Numbered from the stretch's first letter, positions 7,995 through 17,620 are shown. The stretch: DNA of 64,000 nucleotides from Amantichitinum ursilacus (GCF_001294205.1 NZ_LAQT01000008.1:124001-188000), one strand, 5' to 3'. Made by a program: numbers and translations. Notes: generated by a model not told the origin, from the letters alone.

Positions 7995-9294
7995 TCAGCA
8001 CGTCCTGCAACAATAACCAGCCCGCGGGTTGCGACAGCTCGACGTGGCGGGTTTCATAGCCCGCGTCCTGCAAGGTCAAACCCAGCTGCTCGCCCAACAG
8101 ATGTTCAATTCGCGCCAGATAGCCTTCCAGCGAGGTCAGCGTGGCCAGCGGCATCAGCGTCACCAGCAGGCGGTTGCGCGTGGTGTCGATGGCCCACACC
8201 TGGTCCAGCGCGCGCTGGTGTTTGCGCACCAGCTCAAACGCTTCGCGCTGGTTGCGGCCCGGATGGAAGATCTGCACCACAATCACGCTGGAAATGCCGG
8301 TTTCGCGCTGCACGCGTTGCAGGTTGAACACTTCATAAGCAAATTCGCGTGGGCAATCAGGCATCACTTCCAGCAGCGCGGCCGCGCTGTCGCGCACCAC
8401 AATCTGCTCCGTGTAATAGGCCGACAGCACCGACAGCATTTGCAGGTTGTCGTCGGTTAGCGCAAAAAACGGCATCTGCTTGACCGCCAGCAGGCCCATC
8501 AACTGGCCCATGCTGTTGGTCAGCGGCAGCGCCACCAGCAAATCGCTGGGCGAGACGTCGATGTCTTCGCTTTGCACGTGGCACAGCTCGCGTCGGTCCA
8601 GCGCAAAGCGGATCAGCGGGTCATCCACCCGATAGGCCGCATCACGCCCCACCAGCGCCACCGGATCGGGCAACAGCCGGTTTTTTTGCGCGGCAAAAAT
8701 CACCGCGCCTTCCAGCTGACAGAACTCCGTCATGAAATCCAGAAACGGCTGCGCCGCCGACAAGCCTTCGTGCGGCGGCAAGCTGGCCAGCAGATCACGC
8801 AGCTTGGCCAGCGAATCGCGCAGCGTTTGCGGGCGGCTGATCAGGTTTTGCTCCAGCCGCTCGTGCGACAAACGCAGCAAGTGATAACGCCGCGCCAGCT
8901 GGTCCATGCGCTGGTCCAGATACTGGTTCAGTTCTTGCACGCGGCGTTCACGCGTATTCCACAAGCCGCTGAACTGGCCGCCTATCATCACCAGGATCAG
9001 CCCGCCGATGTAATACGCCGCCGGCGGCACCGGCGTGTCGCCCCACACCGGCCAGGCGGCCAGCAGCACGCCGCCGCTGAGCAAGCCGGGCAGCACGCCA
9101 TAACGCAAGGCCACCAGCAACGGCGCCAGCCACAGCCACGGAAAACCGCTATGGCGGGTAAACGCATCCTGCGGGTCGACCAGCAGCGCCACCGCCAGGC
9201 CCACGCCGGGCACCAGCAGCGCTTCGGCCCACTGCCACCAGGTGCGGCGGCGGATGGCGTATTGCCGCCACGGTGTGTTACTGAGCAGCGGCAC
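7978..9294 (-). CDS. pelD: Cyclic-di-GMP receptor PelD
   Basis: A 438-residue inner-membrane protein. Four hydrophobic segments lie at about residues 22-108, a coiled-coil at 112-150, a GAF domain at about 175-300 and a degenerate GGDEF domain at 310-438. No GGDEF signature is present, so it should not make cyclic-di-GMP. The I-site is intact: RALD at 361-364 (RxxD), and R395 lies about 31 residues later, where the family has its second binding arginine. Cyclic-di-GMP binding should therefore switch on Pel production post-translationally. It overlaps pelC and pelE by 17 bases each. Confidence 0.93.
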   Translation of the reverse strand: MPLLSNTPWRQYAIRRRTWWQWAEALLVPGVGLAVALLVDPQDAFTRHSGFPWLWLAPLLVALRYGVLPGLLSGGVLLAAWPVWGDTPVPPAAYYIGGLILVMIGGQFSGLWNTRERRVQELNQYLDQRMDQLARRYHLLRLSHERLEQNLISRPQTLRDSLAKLRDLLASLPPHEGLSAAQPFLDFMTEFCQLEGAVIFAAQKNRLLPDPVALVGRDAAYRVDDPLIRFALDRRELCHVQSEDIDVSPSDLLVALPLTNSMGQLMGLLAVKQMPFFALTDDNLQMLSVLSAYYTEQIVVRDSAAALLEVMPDCPREFAYEVFNLQRVQRETGISSVIVVQIFHPGRNQREAFELVRKHQRALDQVWAIDTTRNRLLVTLMPLATLTSLEGYLARIEHLLGEQLGLTLQDAGYETRHVELSQPAGWLLLQDVLNANRY

Positions 9295-9868
9295 TGGCGC
9301 CTCGCGTCAGGGGCAGGTCTTCAATCAGTTTGCTGATCAGCTTTTGCGCCACCGCCGACAGCGCCTCGCGCGAATAGCCGCTCTTGCCGCCCACGCCGCT
9401 CCACACCACCTGGCCGGTCTGCAAATCCCACACCATCAGGCTGATGCCGACAGCCGGTTCGCCATCTACGCCCACCTTGTAGCGCCATTCGTCCACGCTG
9501 CCGCCAATGGCGTAGCGGATGGTTTGCGATTGGGCCCATTGGCGCGCGGCATCGACTGCGGCGCGGTCATCGGCGGCCAGCATGCTGTCCTTGGCCAGCG
9601 CCGACGGGTACAGCTGCAGTTGCGTCAGGCCGTGTTGTACCAGCAGCGGCTCCACGATCGATTCGGCGCGCAGGCCTGCCAGCGGCGTTTCGGTGCGGTT
9701 AAGCAGCGGCAGCATCGCCCATTTTTCGGCGGCGGGCAGCGCTAGTGTGGTGTTGCCGCTGCTGGCGGTGCTGGTGACGGCGCAGGCGCTCAGGCCCAGC
9801 ACGGCGGCCGCGCAAACCGACATGGCAACGCGACGCCAGACGCCGCGATAAGAACTGGATGTGTGCAT
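9278..9868 (-). CDS. pelC: Outer-membrane lipoprotein PelC
   Basis: A 196-residue lipoprotein with a signal peptide ending in a lipobox LSAC (Cys29 from the chosen ATG). PelC forms a dodecameric ring under the outer membrane that guides Pel to the PelB pore. The segment KWAMLPLLNRTETPLAGLRAESIVEPLL fits the family fold. The ATG at 9868 has a GAGGGGG ribosome site; another in-frame ATG at 9898 would lengthen the n-region and overlap pelB. The 3' end overlaps pelD by 17 bases. Confidence 0.88.
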   Translation of the reverse strand: MHTSSSYRGVWRRVAMSVCAAAVLGLSACAVTSTASSGNTTLALPAAEKWAMLPLLNRTETPLAGLRAESIVEPLLVQHGLTQLQLYPSALAKDSMLAADDRAAVDAARQWAQSQTIRYAIGGSVDEWRYKVGVDGEPAVGISLMVWDLQTGQVVWSGVGGKSGYSREALSAVAQKLISKLIEDLPLTRGASAAAQ

Positions 9869-9881
9869 AAGATGTGCCCCC

Positions 9882-12800
9882 TCAATAATAGAATTCATAG
9901 TTCAAGCCGTACTCGCGGTTTTGCCCGCCACTGGCATCGGTGTTCTGTTGCCCGTACAAGGCCAGCCGGTCGCTGCCAAACACGCGCCCGCCCAAGCCAA
10001 TCAGCCATTCAAACTGGCGCCCGCTGATCGAGTGATAACCCGTCCCGATCGAGCCAAACGGCCGGATGTCGCGGCGGAAAGTATTGCGGTTTTCGAGGTC
10101 GTAGCCGATGGCGATATCGGCGCGATGAAAGTTCTGCGGCATCAGTTCGGGGCTGCCCAAGGTATCGGTATTGGGCAGCACATCGGCGTAGTTACCACTG
10201 GTGTTGCCACTGGCTGAATACTGCGCCGCTTCCACGCTGCCGCGGATGCTGAATGGCGATTCGGGCAGCCGATATTGCAGCGCTAGCGTTTCATCGGTTT
10301 TAGCGCCCAGATAGGTGCCGTCCTGCAACGAAAAACGGTTGTAGCCCAACTGCACTTCGCCGTTGATCAAGCGGTTGATGCGCCAACTGCCTTGCGCGGT
10401 AACGCGGTCTTGCTTGCCCAGCAGCATCAGCAGACCGTCATCGCTGGCTTGTTCGTTGATGGCGGCTTCCAGCGACCAGCCCAGGTCTTCCACGCCACCC
10501 GCCAGATGCAGCACAAAGCCGGCATAGCTGCTGCGACCTTTGTTGGCCAGCGCGCTTAAGCTCATTTCCGCGCCATTGCCGCGCGCATTGGTCGGCCCCA
10601 GCATCGATAACGTCACCACCGCGTGCGTGTTGATCTGGCTGTAGCCAGTGGGCTCGTAGGTGAGCGGGGCGCGGTCCATGGCCAGAGACAAACGCGTATT
10701 GGGCGTCAGCGCCAAGGTGCCTTGCAGCAACATGCGCGTGCCGGTTACATCGCTGCCTTGCACGCGCACCGCGCCCACGTTCACCTGTTCGGGTTCGTTG
10801 GCCAGCAACTGGTCGCTCAGGCTCAAATGCAAGGCATCGTTATCGGGCGTGCCGTTGGCGTGGTAATGCGTGAGCGATTGCGCCAGCGGCCACAGCCCGG
10901 CCTCTTGCGCCAGCATCGCCTGATCCGCTGGCTGCGTGGCCACGCCGTCGCGCGCCAGCATCCGCGCAATCGCCTCGTCATCACCGCGTTTTACCGCCGC
11001 TGCCAGTTCCAGATAATGCGGGTCAGTCAACTGGCGCGCGTGGCGTTTCCAGTACCAGAAGCGCGCGGCGGCATCGTCTTCCTGGCCCAGATGCCAGCTG
11101 TAAATCAGTTCGTCGATGCGGTCGCGGTCGGACTGGCTCATGGCATCGCCTGCCGGCGTTTGGGATTGCAGAATGGCGGCGTACAGCGTGCGCTGCGCCT
11201 TGTCGATCGGTTCAAAGCGCAGCGTTTGCGCCAGCCGCGACACCAGCGTATCGATATCGCGCGCGGGCATCACATCGCGGTTTTGCCAGGCATAACGGCG
11301 TATTTGCCAGGCCAGATCCATCTGGCCGGCTTGTTCGATCATGTCGGCGTAGTTGCTCAGCCACAGCATGTCGTCCTGATGCTGCGGCAACAGTTTGCGG
11401 CTCCAGTCGATGGCGCGATTAAGCTGGCCCAGTGATTGCCAACCGGCGGCAATGGCTTCAGCCAGCGACGGATTGTTATCGGCCGCGCGTTCCCAGCGCG
11501 GCAGCACGCCGGACAAGGTGGCGGCATCGCGTTGTTCCACCAGCAGCCAGATGATGCTGATGCGCAATTCGATCGAATCCGGGATCAGCGCCAGTGCGGC
11601 GGTGATGTCGCGTTGCGCGGCGGGCAATTGATGCTCGGCTTGCTCCAGCCGCGCGCGCTGCACCAGGAATCCGGCGTTGGCTTCCAGCCTGGCCAGTTGT
11701 GCGGGCTCCAGACTGTTTAACAGGCGATGCGCGCCGGTGTAATCCACGCGGTCCATGTCCAGCGCCAGCGCGTCGATCAGAAAATCGGGCTGATGGAAGG
11801 TGCGCCATGCGTTTTCCAGCAAGGCCTGGCGCGCCAGCCGGTCTTTGGGGGGCAGCAAGGCCAGCATGCGTTCCACATCCAGCTCTTGCCATTGGCCCTG
11901 GTCATGCAGATGGTCCAGCGCAGTACGCGCCTGATCGTTGTGGTGCAGATACCAGGCCAGGTCGCCCAGCGTGCGCCAGTAGTTTTCGTTGTCGGGCGCG
12001 GCCACGGTATGCGCCTGCCACATCGCTTGATACGCGCCTTCGAGGTCGCCATGGCTATAGCGCAGGGTGGCCAGCGTGGTGGCCCATTCCACACGCGGGC
12101 CAAATTGCGTCATCAGGCGTTGATAGTCTTGCGCCGCGCCGGCGTCGTCGCCTTCGCGCTGGCGCAGCCAACCGGCTTGTTCCAGCAGCAAGGGCACGGG
12201 GCGACGCTGGAAGGCGGCTTCGAACATCTGCGCGCCCTTGATCGGTTGGCCGATGCGTTCAAACAGCGTAACCAGCTGCAGCCATTCCTTATCGGTGAGT
12301 GCCCGTTGTTGTTCTTCGTGCTGCCAGGCGGCCAGCAACGCGTCGTCATCCAGCAGACTGGGGGCCAGGCGGAACACTGATTGCCACGCCGCATCTTCAT
12401 TGGTTTGTTGCGCCAGCTTGCGCCACGCCGCCAAAGCGACGGCAGGTTGGCCCGACCATTCCGCCGCCTGGGCAAAGCGGCGTTGCCAGTCTTCGTCAGC
12501 GGGTACGGCTTTCAGGGCGGCTTGGGCCACGGCCAGTGCGTCAGCCAGTTTTTTATTGCTGACGAACACGTCGTAGGCCAGCCGATACGATTCGGAGTCA
12601 TACGCCGCATGCGGCGTGGCAGGCGCGGCCGGTTGCGCCACGGTGTCAGCGGTGCGCAGCAGGCCGTTGCGTAGGGGCAAGGCGAAGGCAAAGCGGGGTA
12701 GGGCGCGCGGATAATCGGCCACCGTGATGGCGTTGCGCGGGCCATTGGGCAAGTGCAGCCAGCTCATTTGCAGCAGGCGGCGCGCATAGCGGTCGGCCAT

Positions 12801-13631
12801 GGCCGGATTGTTGCTGGCGCGGGCCAGGTTGATCAGCAAGATCAGCACGTCGCGGTCATCGCGCCATTCCTGGCTGTGCGCTTCGGCCGCCACCGCCGCC
12901 TCGCTGCCCAGATTGCCCGCGCGCAAGGCCGACACGCCGCGCATAAAGTACATGCGTCGTTGCGCTGGATCTATGGCCGCGCTTTGCGCCGCAAACCAGG
13001 CGTTGGAACTGGCGCGATAATCGCCCGCCGCCAGTGCGGAATCGGCGGCTTTACCCAGCCAGCGCGGTGCATCAGCCGGTTGGCGCTGCGCCAGCGCCAG
13101 ATACACGCCATCCAGTTTTTCGGGCGCCCATTGCGTCAGCTTGGCCAGCAGCCAGTCGGGTTTGAGCACCACGCGGTGCTGCAGCCAGCTGTCGGTGACT
13201 TCGACAATCAGCGCGTGCATGCGGTCTATCGCCGCCGAGCGGGGCGCGCCGGGGATCAGCGTGGCGATTTCGGCTTCCTGCAAATCCACGCGCGCCAGAT
13301 CGGCCTGTTGCCGGGTTTCCGGGTTGGCCGCCATCGGGGCCAGCAAACGCTGCGCTTCGGCAAAGTTGCCTGCGCGCGCATAACGGCCCACCAGGGTCTG
13401 GCGCACTTCGACATCGTTGGGGTGATGCGCTAGTTCCGAGCGCAGATAGTCCGTGGCCAATGCATCTTCCGGGCGCGCCAGGGCCGCCGCGCGCGTAATC
13501 GACTCGCGCGGAAACAAGAACACCAGACCCGCAGCCACCACGATTACAAGGGCTGCGATACTCCAGCGCGAGACCAGTCGCGCACGTTCTTGCGGTTCAA
13601 CGTGGGCATTGGGCGATGATCGAGGCAGCAT
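9882..13631 (-). CDS. pelB: Pel outer-membrane porin with TPR scaffold, PelB
   Basis: A 1249-residue protein. One transmembrane helix near residues 25-44 (SIAALVIVVAAGLVFLF), a long periplasmic superhelix of TPR-like repeats (about 50-930), then a C-terminal beta-barrel (about 970-1249) ending in YEFYY, an aromatic-ended strand typical of outer-membrane proteins. PelB exports Pel, and its TPRs bind PelA. Length is slightly above the ~1190 residues of the Pseudomonas protein. Its start overlaps the 3' end of pelA by 35 bases, implying coupled translation. Confidence 0.93.
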   Translation of the reverse strand: MLPRSSPNAHVEPQERARLVSRWSIAALVIVVAAGLVFLFPRESITRAAALARPEDALATDYLRSELAHHPNDVEVRQTLVGRYARAGNFAEAQRLLAPMAANPETRQQADLARVDLQEAEIATLIPGAPRSAAIDRMHALIVEVTDSWLQHRVVLKPDWLLAKLTQWAPEKLDGVYLALAQRQPADAPRWLGKAADSALAAGDYRASSNAWFAAQSAAIDPAQRRMYFMRGVSALRAGNLGSEAAVAAEAHSQEWRDDRDVLILLINLARASNNPAMADRYARRLLQMSWLHLPNGPRNAITVADYPRALPRFAFALPLRNGLLRTADTVAQPAAPATPHAAYDSESYRLAYDVFVSNKKLADALAVAQAALKAVPADEDWQRRFAQAAEWSGQPAVALAAWRKLAQQTNEDAAWQSVFRLAPSLLDDDALLAAWQHEEQQRALTDKEWLQLVTLFERIGQPIKGAQMFEAAFQRRPVPLLLEQAGWLRQREGDDAGAAQDYQRLMTQFGPRVEWATTLATLRYSHGDLEGAYQAMWQAHTVAAPDNENYWRTLGDLAWYLHHNDQARTALDHLHDQGQWQELDVERMLALLPPKDRLARQALLENAWRTFHQPDFLIDALALDMDRVDYTGAHRLLNSLEPAQLARLEANAGFLVQRARLEQAEHQLPAAQRDITAALALIPDSIELRISIIWLLVEQRDAATLSGVLPRWERAADNNPSLAEAIAAGWQSLGQLNRAIDWSRKLLPQHQDDMLWLSNYADMIEQAGQMDLAWQIRRYAWQNRDVMPARDIDTLVSRLAQTLRFEPIDKAQRTLYAAILQSQTPAGDAMSQSDRDRIDELIYSWHLGQEDDAAARFWYWKRHARQLTDPHYLELAAAVKRGDDEAIARMLARDGVATQPADQAMLAQEAGLWPLAQSLTHYHANGTPDNDALHLSLSDQLLANEPEQVNVGAVRVQGSDVTGTRMLLQGTLALTPNTRLSLAMDRAPLTYEPTGYSQINTHAVVTLSMLGPTNARGNGAEMSLSALANKGRSSYAGFVLHLAGGVEDLGWSLEAAINEQASDDGLLMLLGKQDRVTAQGSWRINRLINGEVQLGYNRFSLQDGTYLGAKTDETLALQYRLPESPFSIRGSVEAAQYSASGNTSGNYADVLPNTDTLGSPELMPQNFHRADIAIGYDLENRNTFRRDIRPFGSIGTGYHSISGRQFEWLIGLGGRVFGSDRLALYGQQNTDASGGQNREYGLNYEFYY

Positions 13632-16347
13632 GCGTATTCAATTTATAGTGAGTGACGGCGCCGTCGGTGCTGCTGGCGGGCACGCTCTTGCCATCGGCCG
13701 TCACGGTGCAGCCTTGCGCATTGCGCAGGCTGAATTGCAGGTTTTGTTGTTCGGCGCTTAAACGCAGCTCCAGTCGTTGCGGCGTAATCCGCCCCGATTG
13801 CGTAACGCCATTGGCGTCCGCCAGCGACAGCTGCGTTGGCGCGCCGGGTTGCAACGCTATACGAGCGTCCGGCCCGATCAGATGCACATAACGTTCCGAA
13901 CCGTGATCCAGATAACCGGCCACGCCCGTACTTTGGGCCAGATCGGGGTAGCCCAGACTTTGCGGCAGGCGGAACGTGCGCAGCGCGCCGCCATGTACCA
14001 CAAAGGCATCGCCGTCGCGTGCTACCTGGGCGTCGACGAAAAAGCTGGTGGCGCGGGCGATGTATTGCGAGGCATACAAGGGCGTAATCGCTTGTTGCTG
14101 CGCCCAGTCCAGTGTCTGGTTTAACGCATCCAGTGAGGCGCGTTTGCTGGCGGTGTAGAAGTGCACATATACGTCGATGGCCTTGTAGCGACGTGGCAGA
14201 TCAGTCAGCTCAAACGTTTCGATGGCGCGGCGGAAACCATAAAACGGCCCGGTCCAGTCGTTGGTGTAGACGTTTTCGTTCTGGTTTGGCGCAAAGATCT
14301 GCAGCTCATCCATCTTGTACAGACCAATCGCATCAACCTGGGTGAGTGTGTTCTGGCTGCGCGTAATCAGCGTGTCGCCGCCATTCATGGCCACCACGCC
14401 GGTTTTGCGCACCGCGGCAATGGCATCGGATGGCGGATTGCAATCGCCTGGCCACAGATAGACGGCTACTTTTTTGCCAGGCGGTACCAGGCGGCGATTG
14501 ATGTAATCGATCGAATCTTTGGTTTCGCGCTGAATGCTGAACACATAGCCGGGGATATCAAGGTGATAGCTCTCGCCCACACCCGCCTCCGCCAGCCCCC
14601 ATTTAAACGGGTGCGAATACGAATGGCTGGCCACTTCGACATTGGGCAACGCAAACATCGCGCGCGCTTCTTTTTCAAATTCGGCCGATTGTTTGGGGTA
14701 CAAACCGCTCGGGCCAATTTCCCCTTCAATCACCGAGGCGGTTACCGGCAAGGCACGGCGCTTGAGCACTTCGTCCGTCATCACCTTGCCCGAGATCGGA
14801 TAACCGGGGCGTTCGGCTTTCGAGACAAAACCGTCGCCATCAATATGGAACAGGAACACGCGCCGACCATTCTCAGTGGTGACATCGGGCACCGGCATCG
14901 GCTGCAACTGCAGCGCCTGCTGAAAGAACGCCACCGGGTCGATCAACCAGCGCGCGGTAAAGTCGGGTAGCTCCACCAGCATGTACGGATCAAGCGCATA
15001 ACCGCCCCACGGCGTAACGGCAATCGGCACATGCTGCCGGCTACCTGCACCGATGGTCAGCCACGGATCGCCCGCGCGCAGATGCCAGCCCCAATAGCCC
15101 ACGCGTTGCGGCACCAGCGGCGCTTCGGAATGCAGCAGGGGCGATTGTTGCAGGATGCGCGCGTCGGCGACGGTGGTTTCGCCATTGTCGGACTGGATGC
15201 CCAGCCGACCTTGCCAGCCGGAATCCAGATCAAAACCCGGGTTGCCCAGCATCACCCATGGCACATGCGCGGTCAGCACGCGGGTTAACCATTGCTCGGC
15301 GGCGGGTGTGCTTTGACCTGCGGTTAACCAACTGATAACGCCGGCCACCTGGCCACTTTCGATATCGTCCGGCATCGGGCCGGCCACATCGATATAGCGC
15401 GGCACCAGGCCCAGATAATTGAGCGGGGTAGACAGGTACAGAATCTCGTTGCCCATGATGCTGGGCGCGAGTTTGGCGTTGTAAAGAATGTAGACCTTGC
15501 GCGCGATGGGCTTGAGACCTGCCAGCGGTGCGGCGGGCGGCAGGGTGCTGAGCAGCGGATCGGCCACCCACGGAATAAACCCTTGCGCCTTGATTTTTTG
15601 CGTGACGGCGGCGGTTTCGGCCGGTTTGGCGTAATCGATTGCCACCACCGGCAACTTGTATTGCGAAGTAATCGGCGCCAGTTGGCCCAGCAGCCATTGG
15701 CGGTCCGTCTCCGAGACCACGGTGTATTTTTTCTGGCTGGCATCCCAGCCCTGGAACAAGGACTCAAACGCCACCCCCACCAACTGATCATGCACGCGCG
15801 GCATGATCTCGAACCCACGGTTGGCAAACAGTTTGGCGTCGGGATATTGCGCTTTGATCGCATTGATCACACGCACCAGCCCGTCGGCCTGGGCGCGGCG
15901 TTGCGCATCGGTTTTGGCAATCAGATTAAAAGCGTCGAGCGTATCGAGAAAAAACGCGCGATAACCGCGTTGCCATAACGGCGTAATCATGCGGTCGACC
16001 ACAAACTGCGGCCACGCGGCGGGCGTCTGGTCGATGACCGCGCCACCCCAGGCGGCATTGTTGCCCGCCTGCCATGCCATGGGGATGTCTTTGGCATAAG
16101 GCCGGTCGGGATGCACCTCGCCGATGCTGACGTAGGCAAACCACGTGGTCTTGCCATCAGACGGCGGCGTGGGCAGCGCGTCGGGCTCCACCACCGCCCA
16201 ATCGTAGGTGGCCAGCGTGGTCAGCGGCGGGTTACTGCCGTAGTAAAACGCCACGCTGGGGGCGGCCACAGCACTGCGCCCGAATAGCGAGAGCACAAAG
16301 ACAAACAGCCACAGCCCTAAACGGGCGAAAGAAAAATGACGCAGCAT
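13597..16347 (-). CDS. pelA: Pel deacetylase/hydrolase PelA
   Basis: A 916-residue periplasmic protein with a signal peptide (about 1-28, ending SAVA). N-terminal GH114-like hydrolase domain (about 30-280) with Glu195 in VAFESLF at the expected catalytic acid position; a middle domain; a CE4-like deacetylase with DGD (Asp503, Asp505) and HSYSH (His575, His579), the metal/catalytic residues; and a C-terminal beta-rich domain. It deacetylates Pel to its cationic form and can trim the polymer. It is the first operon gene; a candidate -10 and an inverted repeat lie upstream. All key residues seem present. Confidence 0.95.
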   Translation of the reverse strand: MLRHFSFARLGLWLFVFVLSLFGRSAVAAPSVAFYYGSNPPLTTLATYDWAVVEPDALPTPPSDGKTTWFAYVSIGEVHPDRPYAKDIPMAWQAGNNAAWGGAVIDQTPAAWPQFVVDRMITPLWQRGYRAFFLDTLDAFNLIAKTDAQRRAQADGLVRVINAIKAQYPDAKLFANRGFEIMPRVHDQLVGVAFESLFQGWDASQKKYTVVSETDRQWLLGQLAPITSQYKLPVVAIDYAKPAETAAVTQKIKAQGFIPWVADPLLSTLPPAAPLAGLKPIARKVYILYNAKLAPSIMGNEILYLSTPLNYLGLVPRYIDVAGPMPDDIESGQVAGVISWLTAGQSTPAAEQWLTRVLTAHVPWVMLGNPGFDLDSGWQGRLGIQSDNGETTVADARILQQSPLLHSEAPLVPQRVGYWGWHLRAGDPWLTIGAGSRQHVPIAVTPWGGYALDPYMLVELPDFTARWLIDPVAFFQQALQLQPMPVPDVTTENGRRVFLFHIDGDGFVSKAERPGYPISGKVMTDEVLKRRALPVTASVIEGEIGPSGLYPKQSAEFEKEARAMFALPNVEVASHSYSHPFKWGLAEAGVGESYHLDIPGYVFSIQRETKDSIDYINRRLVPPGKKVAVYLWPGDCNPPSDAIAAVRKTGVVAMNGGDTLITRSQNTLTQVDAIGLYKMDELQIFAPNQNENVYTNDWTGPFYGFRRAIETFELTDLPRRYKAIDVYVHFYTASKRASLDALNQTLDWAQQQAITPLYASQYIARATSFFVDAQVARDGDAFVVHGGALRTFRLPQSLGYPDLAQSTGVAGYLDHGSERYVHLIGPDARIALQPGAPTQLSLADANGVTQSGRITPQRLELRLSAEQQNLQFSLRNAQGCTVTADGKSVPASSTDGAVTHYKLNTHAASIIAQCPR

Positions 16348-16396
16348 GGATACCCGATTAGCGCAAAAACAGTGCGATTTGCTTACAGACTAGCAA

Positions 16397-16402
16397 ATTA
16401 TA
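16397..16402 (-). promoter_or_regulatory. Candidate -10 of the pel operon
   Basis: TATAAT on the minus strand, 50 bases upstream of pelA. No good -35 hexamer sits at the right distance; that position is occupied by one arm of an inverted repeat, which suggests an activator-dependent promoter. Confidence 0.45.
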
Positions 16403-16422
16403 TAGATTCATCCTGCCCAGGA

Positions 16423-16458
16423 GCGACCCTGGTGGACTTTCTTGTAAGCTAGGGTCGC
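16423..16458. promoter_or_regulatory. Inverted repeat upstream of pelA
   Basis: GCGACCCT (16423-16430) and AGGGTCGC (16451-16458) form a perfect 8-bp inverted repeat with a 20-base centre, just upstream of the putative pel -10. Its placement at roughly -32 to -67 fits a regulator site. I do not recognise it as a FleQ box. Confidence 0.45.
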
Positions 16459-16700
16459 GTATTCTACAAAGATTTACGCGGCTTGGCAGGGAATATACAT
16501 ACAGAAATGTACGAGGGCGACAGCGAAAAAGTGTAATGAGTAAGTGGATTTCTTACGGTGCGGATGTTGTGAGAACGCCGTCGGCGCTACGGAAATACTG
16601 CCGGGCAGCATCGGCGAACCTCACGCAAGCCTGTGTGGACAGATATCCGCCATCTTCGATATCGGATCGTTGTTAAAAGCCCGGCTGGCGACGATGGCGA

Positions 16701-16740
16701 GCCCACGGGTTGTCAGTTGACAACCTGTGGGCGTTTCTTT
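16701..16740 (+). terminator. Strong hairpin with T-rich tail ahead of the HicA-like gene
   Basis: A 15-bp stem (one G-T pair) at 16701-16715/16718-16732 is followed by GTTTCTTT. It lies 21 bases before the 98-residue ORF. It may terminate incoming transcripts, or act as an attenuator or operator for the two-gene cassette. The rest of 16459-16700 holds no gene I can support. Confidence 0.5.
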
Positions 16741-16761
16741 AATCTGCCATCAGAGGTTGCA

Positions 16762-17058
16762 ATGACGCGCTCAAAACATTCAAAGAAGGAAATTGAAAAA
16801 GTCCTGCGATATGCCGAGGCACTTGGCTGGACGATCAAAGCGCGCAATGGCTGTGGGCACGCCTGGGGCACTTTGCTCTGCCCCGACAACAGTGCGGAAT
16901 GTCGCTGCGGTGAATTTTGCATGACCAGCATCTGGAGTACGCCCAAAAACCCGGATACCCATGCGCAACAGCTCAGGCGCGTGGTCGACCATTGTTCCGT
17001 ACGCAAGATGCGCGAAGCCGCCGCAATGCTCGGGCCCGCGCCGCAAGATCAGGAGTAA
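16762..17058 (+). CDS. HicA-like small protein (possible mRNA-interferase toxin)
   Basis: A 98-residue basic protein. The N-terminal half (SKKEIEKVLRYAEALGWTIK, then NGCGHAWGTLLCP) resembles the HicA fold, in which a GH-type glycine-histidine pair holds the catalytic His. It then has an unusual Cys/Trp-rich insert (CRCGEFCMTSIWSTPKNP) followed by HAQQLRRVVDHC. Six cysteines are present. A GAGG ribosome site (16753-16756) supports the ATG at 16762 rather than the longer frame from 16633. It ends 4 bases before the next gene, a helix-turn-helix protein, as in toxin-antitoxin pairs. Function is an inference from fold resemblance and pairing. Confidence 0.55.
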   Translation: MTRSKHSKKEIEKVLRYAEALGWTIKARNGCGHAWGTLLCPDNSAECRCGEFCMTSIWSTPKNPDTHAQQLRRVVDHCSVRKMREAAAMLGPAPQDQE

Positions 17059-17062
17059 AAAA

Positions 17063-17593
17063 ATGGAATATACGTTTACCTTGAAGTTCAAGCTGGCTGA
17101 ATCGGACAGTGATCGGGACGCCGTAGTCGAGCGCCTGGGCGCGGCGGGCTGCACGGACGCCCTGGTCGGAACAGGCGTAAGCGGCTTGCTGGCGCTTGAA
17201 TTCGCACGGGAGGCTACTTCGGCGCAGGCCGCGCTGGTGAGTGCGTTGCAGGATGTGCGAGCGGCGCTGCCGGATGCTTTGCTGGTTGAGGCGGGCCCTG
17301 ACCTGGTGGGGTTGACCGACGCGGCCGACTTGCTCGGCGTGTCGCGCCAGAACATGCGCAAATACCTGACCTCTTATCCGGATGCTTTTCCGGCGCCGGT
17401 GCATGCCGGGGCAGGGTCGATCTGGCACCTCGCTTCCATTCTGCAATTTCTGATGCAGCGCGGGCACGATCTGACCGCGCCGCTGGTGGAAGTATCAGAA
17501 GCAGCCATGCAATTTAATCTGGCAAAAGAAGCGCCCTTGATGGATCGCTATGGAGAACAATTGCGCAGCTTGTTGGGCGGACATGTCGCCTGA
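17063..17593 (+). CDS. Helix-turn-helix partner of the HicA-like gene (possible antitoxin)
   Basis: A 176-residue protein. Residues 1-70 form an alpha/beta domain (MEYTFTLKFKLAESDSDRDAVVERL) reminiscent of small ferredoxin-like antitoxin folds; residues about 75-125 hold a MerR/excisionase-like helix-turn-helix (GLTDAADLLGVSRQNMRKYL, then FPAPVH and WHLASILQFL). A GGAG ribosome site overlaps the stop of the upstream gene, so the two are co-translated. The order toxin-like first, DNA-binding second matches hicAB. The two genes are isolated from etfA by a bidirectional terminator. Confidence 0.55.
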   Translation: MEYTFTLKFKLAESDSDRDAVVERLGAAGCTDALVGTGVSGLLALEFAREATSAQAALVSALQDVRAALPDALLVEAGPDLVGLTDAADLLGVSRQNMRKYLTSYPDAFPAPVHAGAGSIWHLASILQFLMQRGHDLTAPLVEVSEAAMQFNLAKEAPLMDRYGEQLRSLLGGHVA

Positions 17594-17620
17594 CGGGCAG
17601 ACCGCATTGGCCCCTAGCAA

